Shown here piece by piece: positions 12,732 to 24,700 of a DNA stretch of 64,000 nucleotides. Under the pieces are notes generated by a model. The model saw only the letters and a list, made by a program, of their open reading frames with translations. It ran no database searches and had not been told where the DNA came from. The translations under genes and the position numbers were made by a program. Source of the stretch: Datisca glomerata (taxonomy: Eukaryota; Streptophyta; Magnoliopsida; Cucurbitales; Datiscaceae); NCBI GenBank assembly GCA_003255025.1, contig QANY01013423.1, forward strand, positions 1,787,779-1,851,778, written 5' to 3'. Within the stretch, counting starts at the first letter, position 1. Each line of letters begins with the position of its first letter.

Positions 12732-14564
12732 CGCTGGGATCGATTGATTTAAAATTAATTAAAAATAAATTTGAACCACGAACGGTTCGTGAGCGGAATA
12801 TAAAAAAAATTCAATTAACTTTTCTAATCAAATTAAATAACTTAAAACCAAACAATGTGCGATTATGCATGTACGACATTAAACGAGAACATAAGGTTAG
12901 AAACGATTTTTTCACCTATACTTTGTATCGAATAATTTCTAAACTGATGGAATTCCTTCGAGCGTTCTTCGTGTTATTCAAACTTCAAGATGTGAATCAC
13001 GCACTTGAACTTCAAAAATGATTTGTGAATTTCGTCTACCAACAACCACCCGTTAATTTCATAAATATATCTCACGAGAATTTTGTGTAGGAATTTGAGT
13101 GTGGACACTCAAAACGATTGAAAAAAAATATTTTTCTCATTTTGCTTTCTTATACAATATCTATCTGCAATCAGATTGCTATTAGATATTGATAAAACAT
13201 TATTTTTTATATTTATAAATATACCCATATATTTTTAAATTTCCAAAAATTTACCACATATATTCATAATTACTGAAAATTGCAATATTCCCTAGAGTTT
13301 GAGTTGTATTAAGATTCATCAATCTAATTGATAAATTAATTAATTTATTTTTATTTACTAATTATCCAATAAGTAGAAAATAATAAACTAATTAATTTCA
13401 ATACATATAATCACACTTAACTAATTAAGTGACATCACTCATCACATATAAGTGTAAGAAATATGTCTTGGCACCAAAATACATTTTAATCCAATTTACT
13501 TTATTTCTCTATTCCTTTTCTTATGAGCTATTTCTGAGTTCGAATGTACCCACATGAACAAAGCTAAGGATTCAAATACCTGACGAATTTATCCTGGCCT
13601 ATTTAATCCTTACATCGTACAATTCCAGTATAGGTTCGATGTCGAATCAACTCTCAATCCACTATACGTTTTTCGTTGGTGTAAATAAACCATTTTATTT
13701 TTACGGTTCACAGAATATTTTAACATAATACTCATCATGAGTATCAATAACAAGATCAAAATATAAAATTATCATCTTACCCCTCTTTTTATTATTTTTT
13801 TAACTCTTTTATTGGTTGTAAATAAGAAAAACATAGTAGTAAATTGTCTCGTACAATTCACAAGTCTTAATTAATCAATGAGTCAATTCAATGAATACCT
13901 GGTCGGGTTAATTTATTCAAACACCAATCAATAAAGCATAAGGTGATATTGTTGCTTTCGCAATCGAACCACGAATCTCCATATATGTGAATCACGTAAC
14001 TCCAACTTAATTGAATTACAATCCCAATAGTTGAGGTATTGCCCGCCAATTCGAACCCATTCATTTGAAAAATAAAATATTGTAAGTAACTAAGTCAAGT
14101 TATGTATTCACCTAAGGATTAAGGTAATTATGGAAATACCTTTAAGGTCTAATAATTAGATTTAGAGTTTGGTAAATAGTTTTAGGCTTTAAACTAATTT
14201 GTTACCGGTCTATTCAACATGTCCATAACATGTCTAGGTTAACCGTTTGAGTCTCCACTCTCATGCTCCAAAACTGACATCTATCGGTTCAACTTAACAG
14301 TCGTAATCAAATTTGATTGCCCAGTTGATCCTAAGACTGCGAATATCGTTCTAACATTTCTTAAAAGAGTTCGTCTAGAGACGTCTCTGTCTTCACTTTT
14401 TGCTCATTGATGAAAGTTTCAGGACTTGAGTAATTTATAAACACACTTTAATTTAATATAAAACTTTCAATTTATTTGTAAGAATTTAATAATACTATTA
14501 TCTGAGAAATACCTAAATATAAATAAATAGTTATTACACGCTACTTTATGGACATATTCCAACA
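12732..14564 (-). repeat. Copia-type 5' LTR, antisense
   Basis: A 1.83-kb LTR on the minus strand. It starts TGTTGGAATATGTCC at 14564 and ends CCCAGCG next to the primer site, where CCCAACA would be expected. It abuts antisense Tat gag DNA at 14565, which suggests insertion into that gag. No matching 3' LTR was found in the window. Confidence 0.65.
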
Positions 14565-14567
14565 TGC

Positions 14568-14890
14568 ATTTCTTTGGTGAACCTTCGAGTCGTAGGGGAG
14601 GACTATTTCCGCGTAAAATATCTTATGGCTTGAGCAGTGATTGGCATGCTCTTCATTCTTTCTCTAGTCACTTTAGGGGATGTAACATCCGCATCCTTCT
14701 TCCTTCATTGTGTAATCGGCATGGCGGCTGAAAGTTCTCCTCCCGCTGGGGTGAATGGTGAATTTTCCCTCTCATCTTGGGTTTCATCGACGTAGGATGC
14801 CAAGGCCATTCTCTATTTTTTCTGGAGAAGAGGGGTCTCAAGTACTTAAAATAGGGATGATTTATCGCCGTCCCCATAGAGGACGTCAAT
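14568..14890 (-). pseudogene. Tat gag start and primer site, inverted segment
   Basis: On the minus strand, right after the Tat LTR end (14891), comes ATTGACGTCCTCTATGGGGA. This is a degenerate form of the TTGGCGCCGTCTGTGGGGA-type primer region of Tat/Athila elements. A frame follows that can be read as ASYVDETQDERENSPFTPAG, then a stop, then PKVTRERMKSMPITAQAIR. This fits the N-terminus of a Tat gag. It is cut at about 14567 by the copia LTR. Confidence 0.6.
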
Positions 14891-15461
14891 TGTTGATGTC
14901 AAAAACTTCAACAGTATGAATGCTTGTATTCTTATCTCTCGTGCTATGTGCAGACATCCTCCTGACCAAGGGAATATGCAACGGTGATGTTATATATGTT
15001 CTTCCCTCTTGATGGAACTTCTGACAGCCTCAATGTCTGTAAAACATAAACAAAGAACCCAAAGAACGAGGAACCAGGGGTGGTTGCCTTGCGTAAGGGC
15101 CTCTGATACATAAGTCATTATATGATCGATATTTTGGCATAACTTCCTTAGGGAAGAGAAAGCATACAGGTGGGAGGGAGCGTGTCGAAGAAGTCTCTTG
15201 GAGGCGTGCTGGGGAAGCCTCACAAGACACGATGTTTGTCTTCGATTCGATAGAAAAGAGGCAATGTTTGACATAAAGTGATAGTCATTGATTGATCGAC
15301 GTGCTTTTGAGGCCACGTCGATAGAACTTCTATGGTGATACTTTCGATGAGTAATAATAGCCTTGTGTTCAGGATTATCCGAGCTCTCTTGTGAACTTCA
15401 TTATTGAATTTTCATGTGCTCAGGTCTGTGCATCCTGAACTCCATAGAGATCGACCAGACG
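14891..15461 (-). repeat. Tat 5' LTR, second part, inverted
   Basis: The reverse complement of this stretch matches the intact Tat LTR (19971-20701) from just after its CGT position to its CA end. Read on the minus strand it begins CGTCT (15461-15457). That pentamer also ends the first LTR part at 8521-8525, so the LTR was split at this point by an insertion with a 5-bp target duplication and this half was later inverted. Confidence 0.7.
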
Positions 15462-16613
15462 TGTCACACCCCCATACTAAAAAATATATTATTGATTAAA
15501 TTCTAGGAAGCGTTATCCTCTTTAACGTTAATTAAACATTAAATATGAAAAATGTAGCTTAACTTAAAACATTACTTAATTAAATCCTTTATTGAAATTT
15601 ATCAATATTAAATTCAAAGTACTTAAATAATAAAAATTAGCAGCGGAAACATAGTCAATTAGCAACCAATATTTTTAAACTAACACGTCTAAAAAATAAT
15701 TAGTAATAAAGCATTAGTCTAAAATCTTTATTCAAAATATTCTACTGAGTCTGGTCCGCCCACAAGGTGTCGTCTCACAATTACTCCTCACCTGAAAAGT
15801 TTAAGGAAAATGGAATGAGTTAAAACCCAGTAAGTAAAACCTTATACATACTTAGCAAGCACATGTGCATCCAAAACCGTTAAATCGTATAACAAAAGCT
15901 ATGTGTTTGACATACACCTTATAATCATTATAATCACTTTGTTTCCTTTGCTTTCGTTTTACATTTTCCGTTAAGTTCTTTCCATGTAAACTTGTCACAT
16001 TATTTTCTTTACATTAGAGGTCTTTACATTTTTTATTTCATTCTTTACATTAATCGCGAGCTCGCTTTGTGTAATGTTTAGCCAGTCAGAGGCAGTGGGT
16101 CATTATTATGAAACTTGTTCGACTACCGGATCTTGGTAGTATCTTTCATTCACATTGTATCGTTGGACAAGTCAAACGATCATTTATTCACATTGTATCA
16201 TTGGACAAGTCAAATGACCATTCATTCACATTGTATCGTTAGACAAGCAAAATGATCATTCATTCACATTAGCTATTAAAAATTGGCGGGTCCGCCGGTC
16301 CCCCACGTCCCAATTCTCACTTACGTCTTTCATGACATAAATACACACCAGGTCTTTTAACTTTTTATTATTATTTATTATATCTATTTTATTAATCATG
16401 ATGTGAAAGTATTTAAGTGTGTATATTATCACACATTACCAAAACAATGAACACATTCCAAACAATTCATTAACATATAATTAAACATCTAATCACATAA
16501 GAACATTACCATACATGAAATTTACATACAACGGCAATCAAACGAGAATAAAAAGACATACAATTCATCCACCACAATTTTTAGAGTGTGTCAAACATTA
16601 AAGTATGCGTAAA
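15462..16613 (-). repeat. Tekay-type gypsy LTR, antisense, copy 2
   Basis: It starts TGTCACACCC and is similar along its length to 8526-9884. A triplicated 38-bp block built on CATTGTATCGTTGGACAAGT lies at about 16150-16260. It ends at a head-to-head junction with the opposite-orientation LTR at 16613/16614, within a locally palindromic stretch (GTAAAATTTTACTTAC). Confidence 0.7.
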
Positions 16614-16995
16614 ATTTTACTTACTGGGCTTTAGCTCATTCTTTCCCTTAAACTTTTTAGGTAAGGAGTAATTATGAGACGACACTTTGTGGGCGGATCG
16701 GACTCAGTAGAATATTTGAATAAAGATTTCAGACAAATGCTTTATGATTAATTATTCTTTATTTTGACTTTTTAGCTTAAAAATATTTATTGCTAATTAA
16801 CTATGTTCCCGCTTCTAATTTTTATTATTTAAGTACTTTGATTTTAATATTGATAAATTTAAATAAAGGATTTGATTAAGTTACGTTTTAGATTAAGCTA
16901 CATGTTCATATTTAATGTTTTAATTAATGTTAAAGAGGATAATACTTCCTAGAATTTAATCAAAATAAGGTATTTTTTAGTATGAAGGTGTTACA
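16614..16995 (+). repeat. Tekay-type gypsy LTR, sense, 3' end
   Basis: The reverse complement matches the start of both antisense copies (8526 and 15462). It ends GGTGTTACA at 16995, one base before a tRNA-Met primer site, so it is the 3' end of a 5' LTR. Confidence 0.8.
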
Positions 16996-16996
16996 G

Positions 16997-17010
16997 TTTG
17001 GTATCAGAGC
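16997..17010 (+). other. Primer-binding site (tRNA-Met)
   Basis: TTTGGTATCAGAGC, containing the exact initiator-Met primer match TGGTATCAGAGC (16999-17010), directly follows the LTR end. It sets the element's orientation. Confidence 0.9.
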
Positions 17011-17227
17011 AAAGGTTTAGACGACTCTATAGACTTCATAATTTTTCTTTAAATATAGAAGGAGAAAAAACTAATGAGTCACGTGACAAGAGGTCTTCTC
17101 ACAATCTCATGGTAAGATTTAATGTTTAGTTGTTAGAATGAAATTATTGTATGATTTTGCATATTATATGGAACTTCAATGAAATGGTAGGCGTGTTAAT
17201 TTATTAAAATCGATATGTTGTACCAGA

Positions 17228-18135
17228 ATGCCTCATATGAACGTTCAAAATTGTATTAATTATGAGCTGGTTGGGGTGAACGGTAATGAGATAGGGAATG
17301 GCCAACATGGAACCCCGTTGACTTTGTAGACGTTTATGCAAGCGATAGCTACTTTAAGACAAGATCATCAACAACATGTGCCCCCTCCGCACAATAGTCA
17401 AGGGAAATTTTCTAAATTTAAGAAGTTATCTCCACCACCATTTGAAGGAACTGCCGATTCCCTTAGAGCTGACATGTGGATTACTGAGATGGAAAAAGCA
17501 TTTCTTATTGTTAGGTGCACTGATTCAGATAAGGTGAACTTTGCTTCCTACATGTTATAAGGAGATGCTTATAATTGGTGGCGGCCGATTAAACGTCAAT
17601 ATGAAAATCATACTAAAGCCTTCATTTTTTCAACCATTACTTTTTGAAAAACGTTCGACAAGAAAAAGAGAGAGAGTTTGTCAAGTTCGATAAAATTGTC
17701 GTGGAGTACGAAGCTACTTTTGCACAATTAGCAAGGTTTGCTCCAGATTTGGTGGCTACAGAAGAAAGTCGAGCCAGACATTTTGAGGAAGGGCAGAAAT
17801 CTAATATCAGGAAAATAGTGATTTCATTCGAGCTTGCTACCTATAACAGAGTGGTCAACAAAGCATTACTAGTGGAAAGAGCACAATGTTTTAACTCGGG
17901 CCATAGCAACTTCCGTGTAAGTGGAGAGGAGCTTGATGGAAGCAACTTTAAGGAAAATTTCTGGAAGGGGGACGATCAAAAGGGGAAGTTTGAAAGTGAT
18001 AGCAACAACAAAAACCAACAATGAAAACAACATAGGGAGACATGTCAGAAGTGAGACAAGGAACACCTTGGTGAATGTCGTATGAATACAAGTATGTGTT
18101 TCAAGTGTGGTAAGCATGGTCACCTTTGCTAAAGA
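17228..18135 (+). pseudogene. Tekay-type gypsy gag
   Basis: A gag polyprotein frame starting at ATG 17228. Readable blocks in order are: a linker rich in Gln and Pro; KKLSPPPFEGTADSL and MWITEMEKAF (17430-17500), the capsid start of chromovirus gags; GDAYNWW (17561-17581); a second block to 18024 with FDKIVVEYEATFAQLARFAP; then two zinc knuckles (CQKCDKEHLGEC and CFKCGKHGHL, 18045-18130). Stops occur at about 17327, 17558 and 17647, and a frameshift follows the second knuckle. The protein would package element RNA. Pol is missing, since about 100 bp downstream the sequence is already at the polypurine tract. So this is a gag-only deletion derivative or a heavily deleted copy. Confidence 0.8.
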
Positions 18136-18220
18136 CTGTAAAGGGAATTTCTACAACAATAATGATTAGAAGAAGGATGGAATGATAAGGTATATTCCAT
18201 TCGAGGATGAAAGTTTTTTT

Positions 18221-18538
18221 AAGGAAGGGAGGATGTAATATCCAGACCTTCCTTAGGGGTATCTTAGTAAAATAATTTATAGTATATTATTCTAAGTGCG
18301 AAATAATTTATTTTTTATATATACATTTAGATATTTTTGTTTTCAAAATTTGATTTTTAAATTCTAAAACCTAAATTATTTCATTATTAAACTCTAGCCC
18401 ATATTCTAAAACCTAACGCTTACCCTATTTTTTTTTGTTTAATTCGGTAACCCCTTTCTCTTCTTCAAACACTTACTCACACCTATGTGCACATAGACCA
18501 AAGGCAAACCTTAACCTTTTATTTTATTCGGTTATTCC
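18221..18538 (+). repeat. Polypurine tract and start of Tekay-type 3' LTR
   Basis: AAGGAAGGGAGGA (18221-18233) is a typical polypurine tract, preceded by the remnant IPFEDESFF of the end of pol. The 3' LTR begins TGTAATATCC at 18234 and breaks off near 18538, where Tat internal DNA starts. Its start does not match any other LTR stretch in the window, so I cannot confirm that it pairs with 16614-16995. Confidence 0.65.
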
Positions 18539-19970
18539 TCGGTGATCTAGCCCGCCAGTTAGGATTAAAAAGTGTTGATTTGCGTGGTGCTTCAGCCCAC
18601 TAGTCGGGATTAAAAAGTGATAACTGGCGTGGTGCTTCAGTCGAGATTAAAAAGTGATGGCTGGCGTGGTGTTTCAGCCCGCCAGTCGAGATTAAAATGT
18701 GATAACTGATGTGAGCCCACCAAACGGGATTAAAATGTGATGACTGACGTGGTGTTCTAGCCTGCCAGTCAAGATTAAAAAGTGATGTTTGTCGAGCATC
18801 CCAACTCGTCATATGAGATTCAAGGGTTTAGTCAGAGTTGGCACGTCTGGCTAGACATTAAGGAAAGATGCCTGCTGAGCACCCATGCTCGCAGACGGGA
18901 TAAAAGGTCTAGCTAGAGTAGGCACGCCTGGGTAGACATCAAGGAAGATGTATGTCAAGCACTCATACTCATAAACGGGATCAAGGGTCTAGCCAAGGCA
19001 AACTCGCCTAGCTAGACATAAAGGAAAGATGTATGCCTCGCATACGGGGTCAAGGGTTTAGCTAGAGCAGGAATGCTTGGCTAGACATCAAGAAAATATG
19101 TCTGTCGAGCAGTCATGCTCACAGACGAGATCAACGGTCTAGTAAGAGAAGGCATGCCTGACTAGACATCAAGAAAATATGTATGCCAAGCACTCATGCT
19201 CGTATTACGAGATCAAGAGTCTAGCTAGAGCAAACACACTTGGCAAGACATCAAGGAAGGATATCTACCGAGCACTATAGCTCAAAAGACAAAGATAATG
19301 CACTCTGATGAGCGCTTCAACTCGATGATTTATCTAAAGCAAGAATGTCTGAATAGGTGATAAAAGAAAAGTCCTCTGGAAAAAAAATCAAAGGAATTCA
19401 ACTTGCTTTCTAGATCGCCAAATCAGGAAACTATTCGACTAGGAGAGGGCATGCTCGACTAAATGTCAAAAAGATAAACCCCCAGAGTGAAGAAAGGTCA
19501 CCCGACCAAACCCTCTGAATGGGAACACACTTAAGGTTTCGTAAAGGTCATGACAGGTCTGTACGACCCCTGAACTATGAATAAGGCAACCCGTTGAGGT
19601 CATCCCAAGCGTAATGAAAGGCCATTTTGTGAATCGATGAGAAGATCTTGGGATACTAAATGACGATTCAAGAAATCGCAGGGAACGAAGCGACACATGA
19701 GAGAGTCAGGTTTCATCATTCGTGCCCGCGTGCCATTAATGGCTTTGAACCACAAAAAGGGTGAAACAAAGGATGCGTGATGAGTGGGTCATGACAAAAA
19801 ATGAGCAGGCAATTGATTCCATTTGGTGCGGTCTCCCTTAACAAATAAAAGTTAAGGCACAAGAGTGAGATGCCCACAACAAGTGAAGTCTATCACACCA
19901 AGGTAGCTCAAATGATGGAGTCTTCGGACCCGGGTATACGAGGCCATCCAAGTCCTCGACCGGGGGCAAT
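18539..19970 (+). other. Tat 3' internal region with two tandem arrays
   Basis: Non-coding DNA between pol and the 3' LTR of the Tat element, ending in a GGGGGC purine stretch before the LTR at 19971. About five copies of a roughly 45-bp unit (GGGATTAAAAAGTGATGACT core) occupy about 18550-18800. About six copies of a roughly 84-bp unit (AGACATCAAGGAAAGATGT core, alternating with GGTCTAGCTAGAGC) occupy about 18826-19310. Antisense frames here only follow the repeats. Confidence 0.65.
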
Positions 19971-20701
19971 TGTTATGGGTGTTTTCCTAACCACCCATGA
20001 GGCAACGACACATGTCACGCCACATTAGGGAGCTCCCAACATTAGGGAATGAGTATGACTGACCTCGTATGATCATTTTTTATAGAGCTTGGGATGCATA
20101 ATCCCGAGCACGTGAAAGGGTAGGAAGGAAGTTCATAAAGAGAGCTCGGATAATCCCGAACATGAGGTCATCATTATTCGTCGAAAGTAGCACCCTACAG
20201 GTTCTATTGCCGTGGCAGAATATCATACCAGTCTCCAAACCGCCACCTCAAAAGCACATCGACAATCAATGCCTATCACTTTATGTCAAAGGTCGCCTCC
20301 TCGACACGAAGACATGCATCGTATCTTGTGAGGCTTCCCCAACACGTCTCCAAGAGGCTTATTCGACATGCTTCCTCCCACCCAAAGACTTAGGTATAAT
20401 TATATCTACCAATAAATAGAAGAGGTATGTCTTCTCTCCCCTAAGGTAGTTATGTCAAAATATCGACCAAATACTGACTTAGGCATTAGATGCCCTTAGG
20501 CGAGGCAACCACCCCCAATTCCTCGTTCTTTGAGTTTTTTGTTTATGTTTTATAGACACTGAGGGCGTGAGAAGTTCCAGCCAGATGAAATGACACATAT
20601 AACATCACCATTACAAATTCCCTCGATCAGGAGGACGACTGCACTTAGCACGAGAGACAAGCATACAAACATATGTACTGTTGAAGTTTTCGATATCAAC
20701 A
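19971..20701 (+). repeat. Tat 3' LTR, complete
   Basis: A 731-bp LTR from TGTTATGGGTGTTTTCC to CGATATCAACA. It is matched by 8426-8525 plus the inverted 14891-15461, apart from small indels. The downstream flank TTGAC (20702-20706) pairs with GTGAC before the 5' LTR. Confidence 0.8.
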
Positions 20702-20960
20702 TTGACTTAAAAAATATATAGATCAGAGATCCATGCACGTAATCATCGGTGATTATCATATCATCAACATAGAGCAAAATAAGAAGGATTCATTTATTAC
20801 ATTTTCAGACAAATAATGAAAAATCATGATGATTTTATGTGAATCCAAATTGAGCCATGGTGATACTGAATTTTACGCGATGCTTGTTTAGGTTCATAAA
20901 GTGCGCATCAGATTTAATTGTATAGAGTATGTTTTACAAGGTATACTGTTAGTGGTTATA
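20702..20960 (-). pseudogene. Copia RT fragment with YVDD motif, antisense
   Basis: On the minus strand this reads KQASRK near 20890, then LYVDDMIITDDYVHG (20730-20775), the catalytic-motif region of a Ty1/copia reverse transcriptase. It stops at the Tat insertion. The next residues expected in this family (FEMKDLG...YFLGLEV) are exactly those recognisable at 8425 and below, so the two fragments were once contiguous. Confidence 0.8.
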
Positions 20961-21140
20961 ATATATCTTTTAGTGATTAATGAATCATGTTTGTGTAAAA
21001 AAAAATTTTAACGAGGCGTTATCACTTGACACCGTAAACCCAAGAAGGACAACTTTAGAAATTAAAAAAGTTTGAGGAAGATTAGCTCATTCTAAAAATT
21101 CCAGGCCTAACTCGCTAAAGCCTAAAGTTTATGTTAACAA

Positions 21141-21276
21141 AAAAAAAAACTCATCGCGGGCTCTCTCCTCAATCTCAAGCTGTATGCGGCACAGAAGCAC
21201 ATCAAATTTCTAGAACATACAATCTTGTGTTCCCCCCGAGCCGTTGATCAGATTTATCATCTTTGCCGCGCACTAG
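21141..21276 (+). other. Probable 5' leader exon of the GATA gene
   Basis: A GC-richer stretch ending CACTAG before GTAAGATC (donor at 21277) looks like a non-coding first exon. The start at about 21141 and the acceptor of the leader intron, somewhere in 21600-21710, cannot be fixed without transcript data. Confidence 0.4.
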
Positions 21277-21738
21277 GTAAGATCTTCAATTTAAAACACA
21301 TCGCAATCATGGATATTCTTCTTATTTGGTTCGTTAGCTTTATATCTGAAGAGAATTAGAGATTGGTCTTCTCGCATCTCGGATTTTGGGTTCCATAATT
21401 CCATTCCAGTAGATTATTAATTAATCCTGCCTTCGTCGTGTCCTTATTTCTGGCTGTTCGTCTGTTATGATTCATTTTTGCCGATTGACGTGGAAGTTAA
21501 TTAATTCAATCTTACTTGTATGTTTGAGCTCTGTAGACTTGAACTCCCATTACTCTCCTCGGCTATTAAGTTGCTTGACTTCCCCTGTTTCTTCTATGTT
21601 CATTGACGATCAATCAGACTGATGACATACTGGTAATTGGGTTAATTGTTCTGGCATTGATGTGAGGTGGAAGCACCTGGAATACATAAAATTTGCAAGT
21701 AACCTTGTAAGGAATTCTGCACATCTTTTGAGACTAAA

Positions 21739-24700
21739 ATGGATGGAGTTCATGAGGGTGATGGTGGGATGCATCTGAGCCAAGTGCAGCATGCGATACA
21801 TGCACAGTACGTGCAAGAGCAGGAACATCATAGTTTGCACCATTTGAGCAACGGTAATGGGATGGTTGATGAACATGACAATGGTGGTGGCATTAGTGAG
21901 GGCGAAGGTCACGATGTCCCCTCTGAACCCGGGGATTTCACTGATAATGGTAGTGGGCTGTTAGATCGCGGTATTGATTGTGGTGACCAGCTTACACTTT
22001 CTTTTCAGGGTCAGGTTTATGTCTTCGATTCTGTCTCACCTGAAAAGGTGATTCGATCCTTCAAGCTTGTTTTCACTGGTGTAATTGCTTTTACATGATA
22101 CCCGATAGATTATCTTTAACTGCTTGAGTTATTTGTTGCTGGATCTTTTGTATAATTTATTGAGCATCTAAACAAACTGCAACATGTGATTTGAAAGGAT
22201 TGCTCAAGTAAACAGTGTCTAACACGAATCTATTTAATATATAAATTCTATATTATTTGGCCTTCTCAGACTTTGTTGTCCATTGTCATGCGTGTCAAAT
22301 AGCAAAAATTTAAATGCATCAGTTTGGTGGAAAGGAAGAGTTTCTGATTGTATGGAAGATGCAAAGGTCATAGGTAGACTTTCATTCAAATAAAGTGGGA
22401 ATCTGTGATGGTAGCTTGATGCAGTTTGCACAATATTCCCCGGAATTCGGTCTGCTAGTCTTACTCTCCAAAACGTACTTTCCGGTGTTCTTGGTCTTAA
22501 AAAAATTGAGAGGAAATTTGCAAAATGGGAAGGAAGATAGGTTTAGAAGTTCTATGAAGTAACGAATGTTGCCAATATTTCTTAGTAAAAGGTTCAATCT
22601 ACGGAACTACGATATAAATGATGACAAAAAGTGGTGCTGCATTCTGGTAAAAAATTTGAGATCATCCCTACGCGATTACGAACATAGATACTTCTGTCAT
22701 TTGTTCACGTGCAACCTTAATTGTTAAATTCGATTAAAAATATTGTAAGACGTGTTGATGTTTCGTATCAGTTTTCTTAAATGGATTCGTCTCTTGAAAT
22801 TGAGGCTCGTTGATGGCCATCTTCTATCTATTGGCAAGTGGAAACTAATTATGTATTGGGTTATTGTTATCATTTCAATAGGTTAAAGGAGGTATAGAGG
22901 ATATATTAATCAGTTCAAGATTTTTCTCAGGTTCAAGCAGTGCTACTACTCTTGGGAGGTCGTGAAGTACCTCCAGGCATGGCTGCTATCCCGATAGCTA
23001 ATCAACACTCCGGGGTATGAATATGAATAGGTTACTGTGAAATGTAAATGTGCTACATAGCATCTAATGTCTTTCTTGGTGAAACGTTTTCAACCAGGCA
23101 CTTGTTGGTACCCCCCAACGTTTTAGCGTCCCCCAGAGACTGGCGTCTTTGATTAGATTTCGCGAAAAGCGAAAAGAGCGAAATTTTGACAAGAAAATTA
23201 GATATACTGTCCGTAAAGAGGTAGCGCTTAGGTAGGCCATCTTCCTTTCTGGTGCACTCAACTAATCTTTGTTCTTCAGGAAAAAACTTTTTGTGCTTCA
23301 ATAGTTAGGGTTCAGTATAATTTGCTGGGTTCTGATTGGACTTTAGTTCTATGTGCATGCTGTAATTAGCCAGTAGATGTAGAAGCTCTAGGATGATGAT
23401 ATGAGCCCTTTATGCTTGGCATGCATTATTTTTAAGCTTTGAACCTTCAGCGAAGATAGGTTTATGTGCAAACTATTAATACCATGTTTTGCTTGCTGGC
23501 TTTGGGGTTGCTTTTGGGTGCAGGCTGGGACAGGAACTACATTTCTGATCTGCTTTCGACCAATAATCCTAGAATTCTCTAACTAATATGTACTTGTTTC
23601 CAAGAGTGCTTCTTATATTAAATGAGCAACCTCCTTGGACATATATTTGTAATCGTAGCCTTCGATATTAAGATGCAATTACTTTACCATGTCAGCATTA
23701 CCACATTTTATATTTGGAAACCGGAAGTTGAACTTTTGTCATCCAATTTGCTTGGTTTTTTTGGAAGATTGTTATCTCTTTCGGTGAAGAGAGGTTTATT
23801 GGTTGTTCCTGTATTTGTATGACTCTTTCATTGTGCGTTATGGAGGAATGCTGAACAGTAGAAAGTTGACATGCCTTCCCTTGCATTTCACCTTTTGTAT
23901 CAATAAGGCAAGCAAAACACACTATGCACTCGTAGCAGCTGTCTGAGAAGGATTCATCCTCAATCCAATAATAATTATACTGTTTTAAATTGTATATCCT
24001 GGCAGTGTCTAATGTCGTTGTTGAACTTAGCTACAAATTGAAGCTTGAGTAATTATTTTCTGAAATCAATGAATTTATTTTGATAGATATTGTCATCTTC
24101 ATGGAAAGCTATGTGCTTAAAATGCAGTTAACATTTTGGCTTTAAGTGTATGTTATGTTGCTAATTTATAATATGACCAGCCTGATAGATGTCATTCTTA
24201 AGATATTGTATGAATAAAGATGTCATAATCATTGCTCCTCTATTGTCTTCTCGACTCTCGCAGGATGCAACGTAATAAAGGCCAATTTACATCTTCTAAG
24301 CCCAATCATGATGATTCTGCATCAGCTGTGACAAGTTGGGGATCAAATGAGAGCATCGGTGTGGATGGAAATGGATCCCAACTTCAAGAGACTGTGTAAG
24401 TTTGTGTACATTGTCGTATTAGGAAGATAATGATAGTTGTATCATTCAACTGGAGTATACCATGAAACATCAGAGTTAGTTGTAGTAAATTCCCTAGTTT
24501 TCTTTCTTACTTGGCGGGGGAGATTGAAACATTGGTAGGCATTTGGTGCTCACCTATGGAAGAGTTTCCTTCACTATTTTCCAAAGCTCCGCCTCCTGAA
24601 ACTTGAAGAAAGGGTAAATTTTAAGAAAAACGTGGAGCACACAAAAGTGGAGACAATGGGAGCGCAATGTATATTTTCTTATATATAGTCAATCTGCATG

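Larger units (their letters stand above)
8426..20701 (+). mobile_element. Composite Tat-lineage gypsy insertion in a copia RT
   Basis: A Ty3/gypsy element of the Tat type lies between two halves of one antisense copia reverse transcriptase, with an approximate 5-bp target duplication (GTGAC at 8421-8425, TTGAC at 20702-20706). Its own parts are the first 100 bp of a 5' LTR (8426-8525), the inverted remainder of that LTR with primer site and gag start (14568-15461), a 3' internal region (18539-19970) and a full 3' LTR (19971-20701). Tekay-type gypsy and copia-type LTR sequences are nested inside it. Most of gag and all of pol are gone. Confidence 0.7.
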
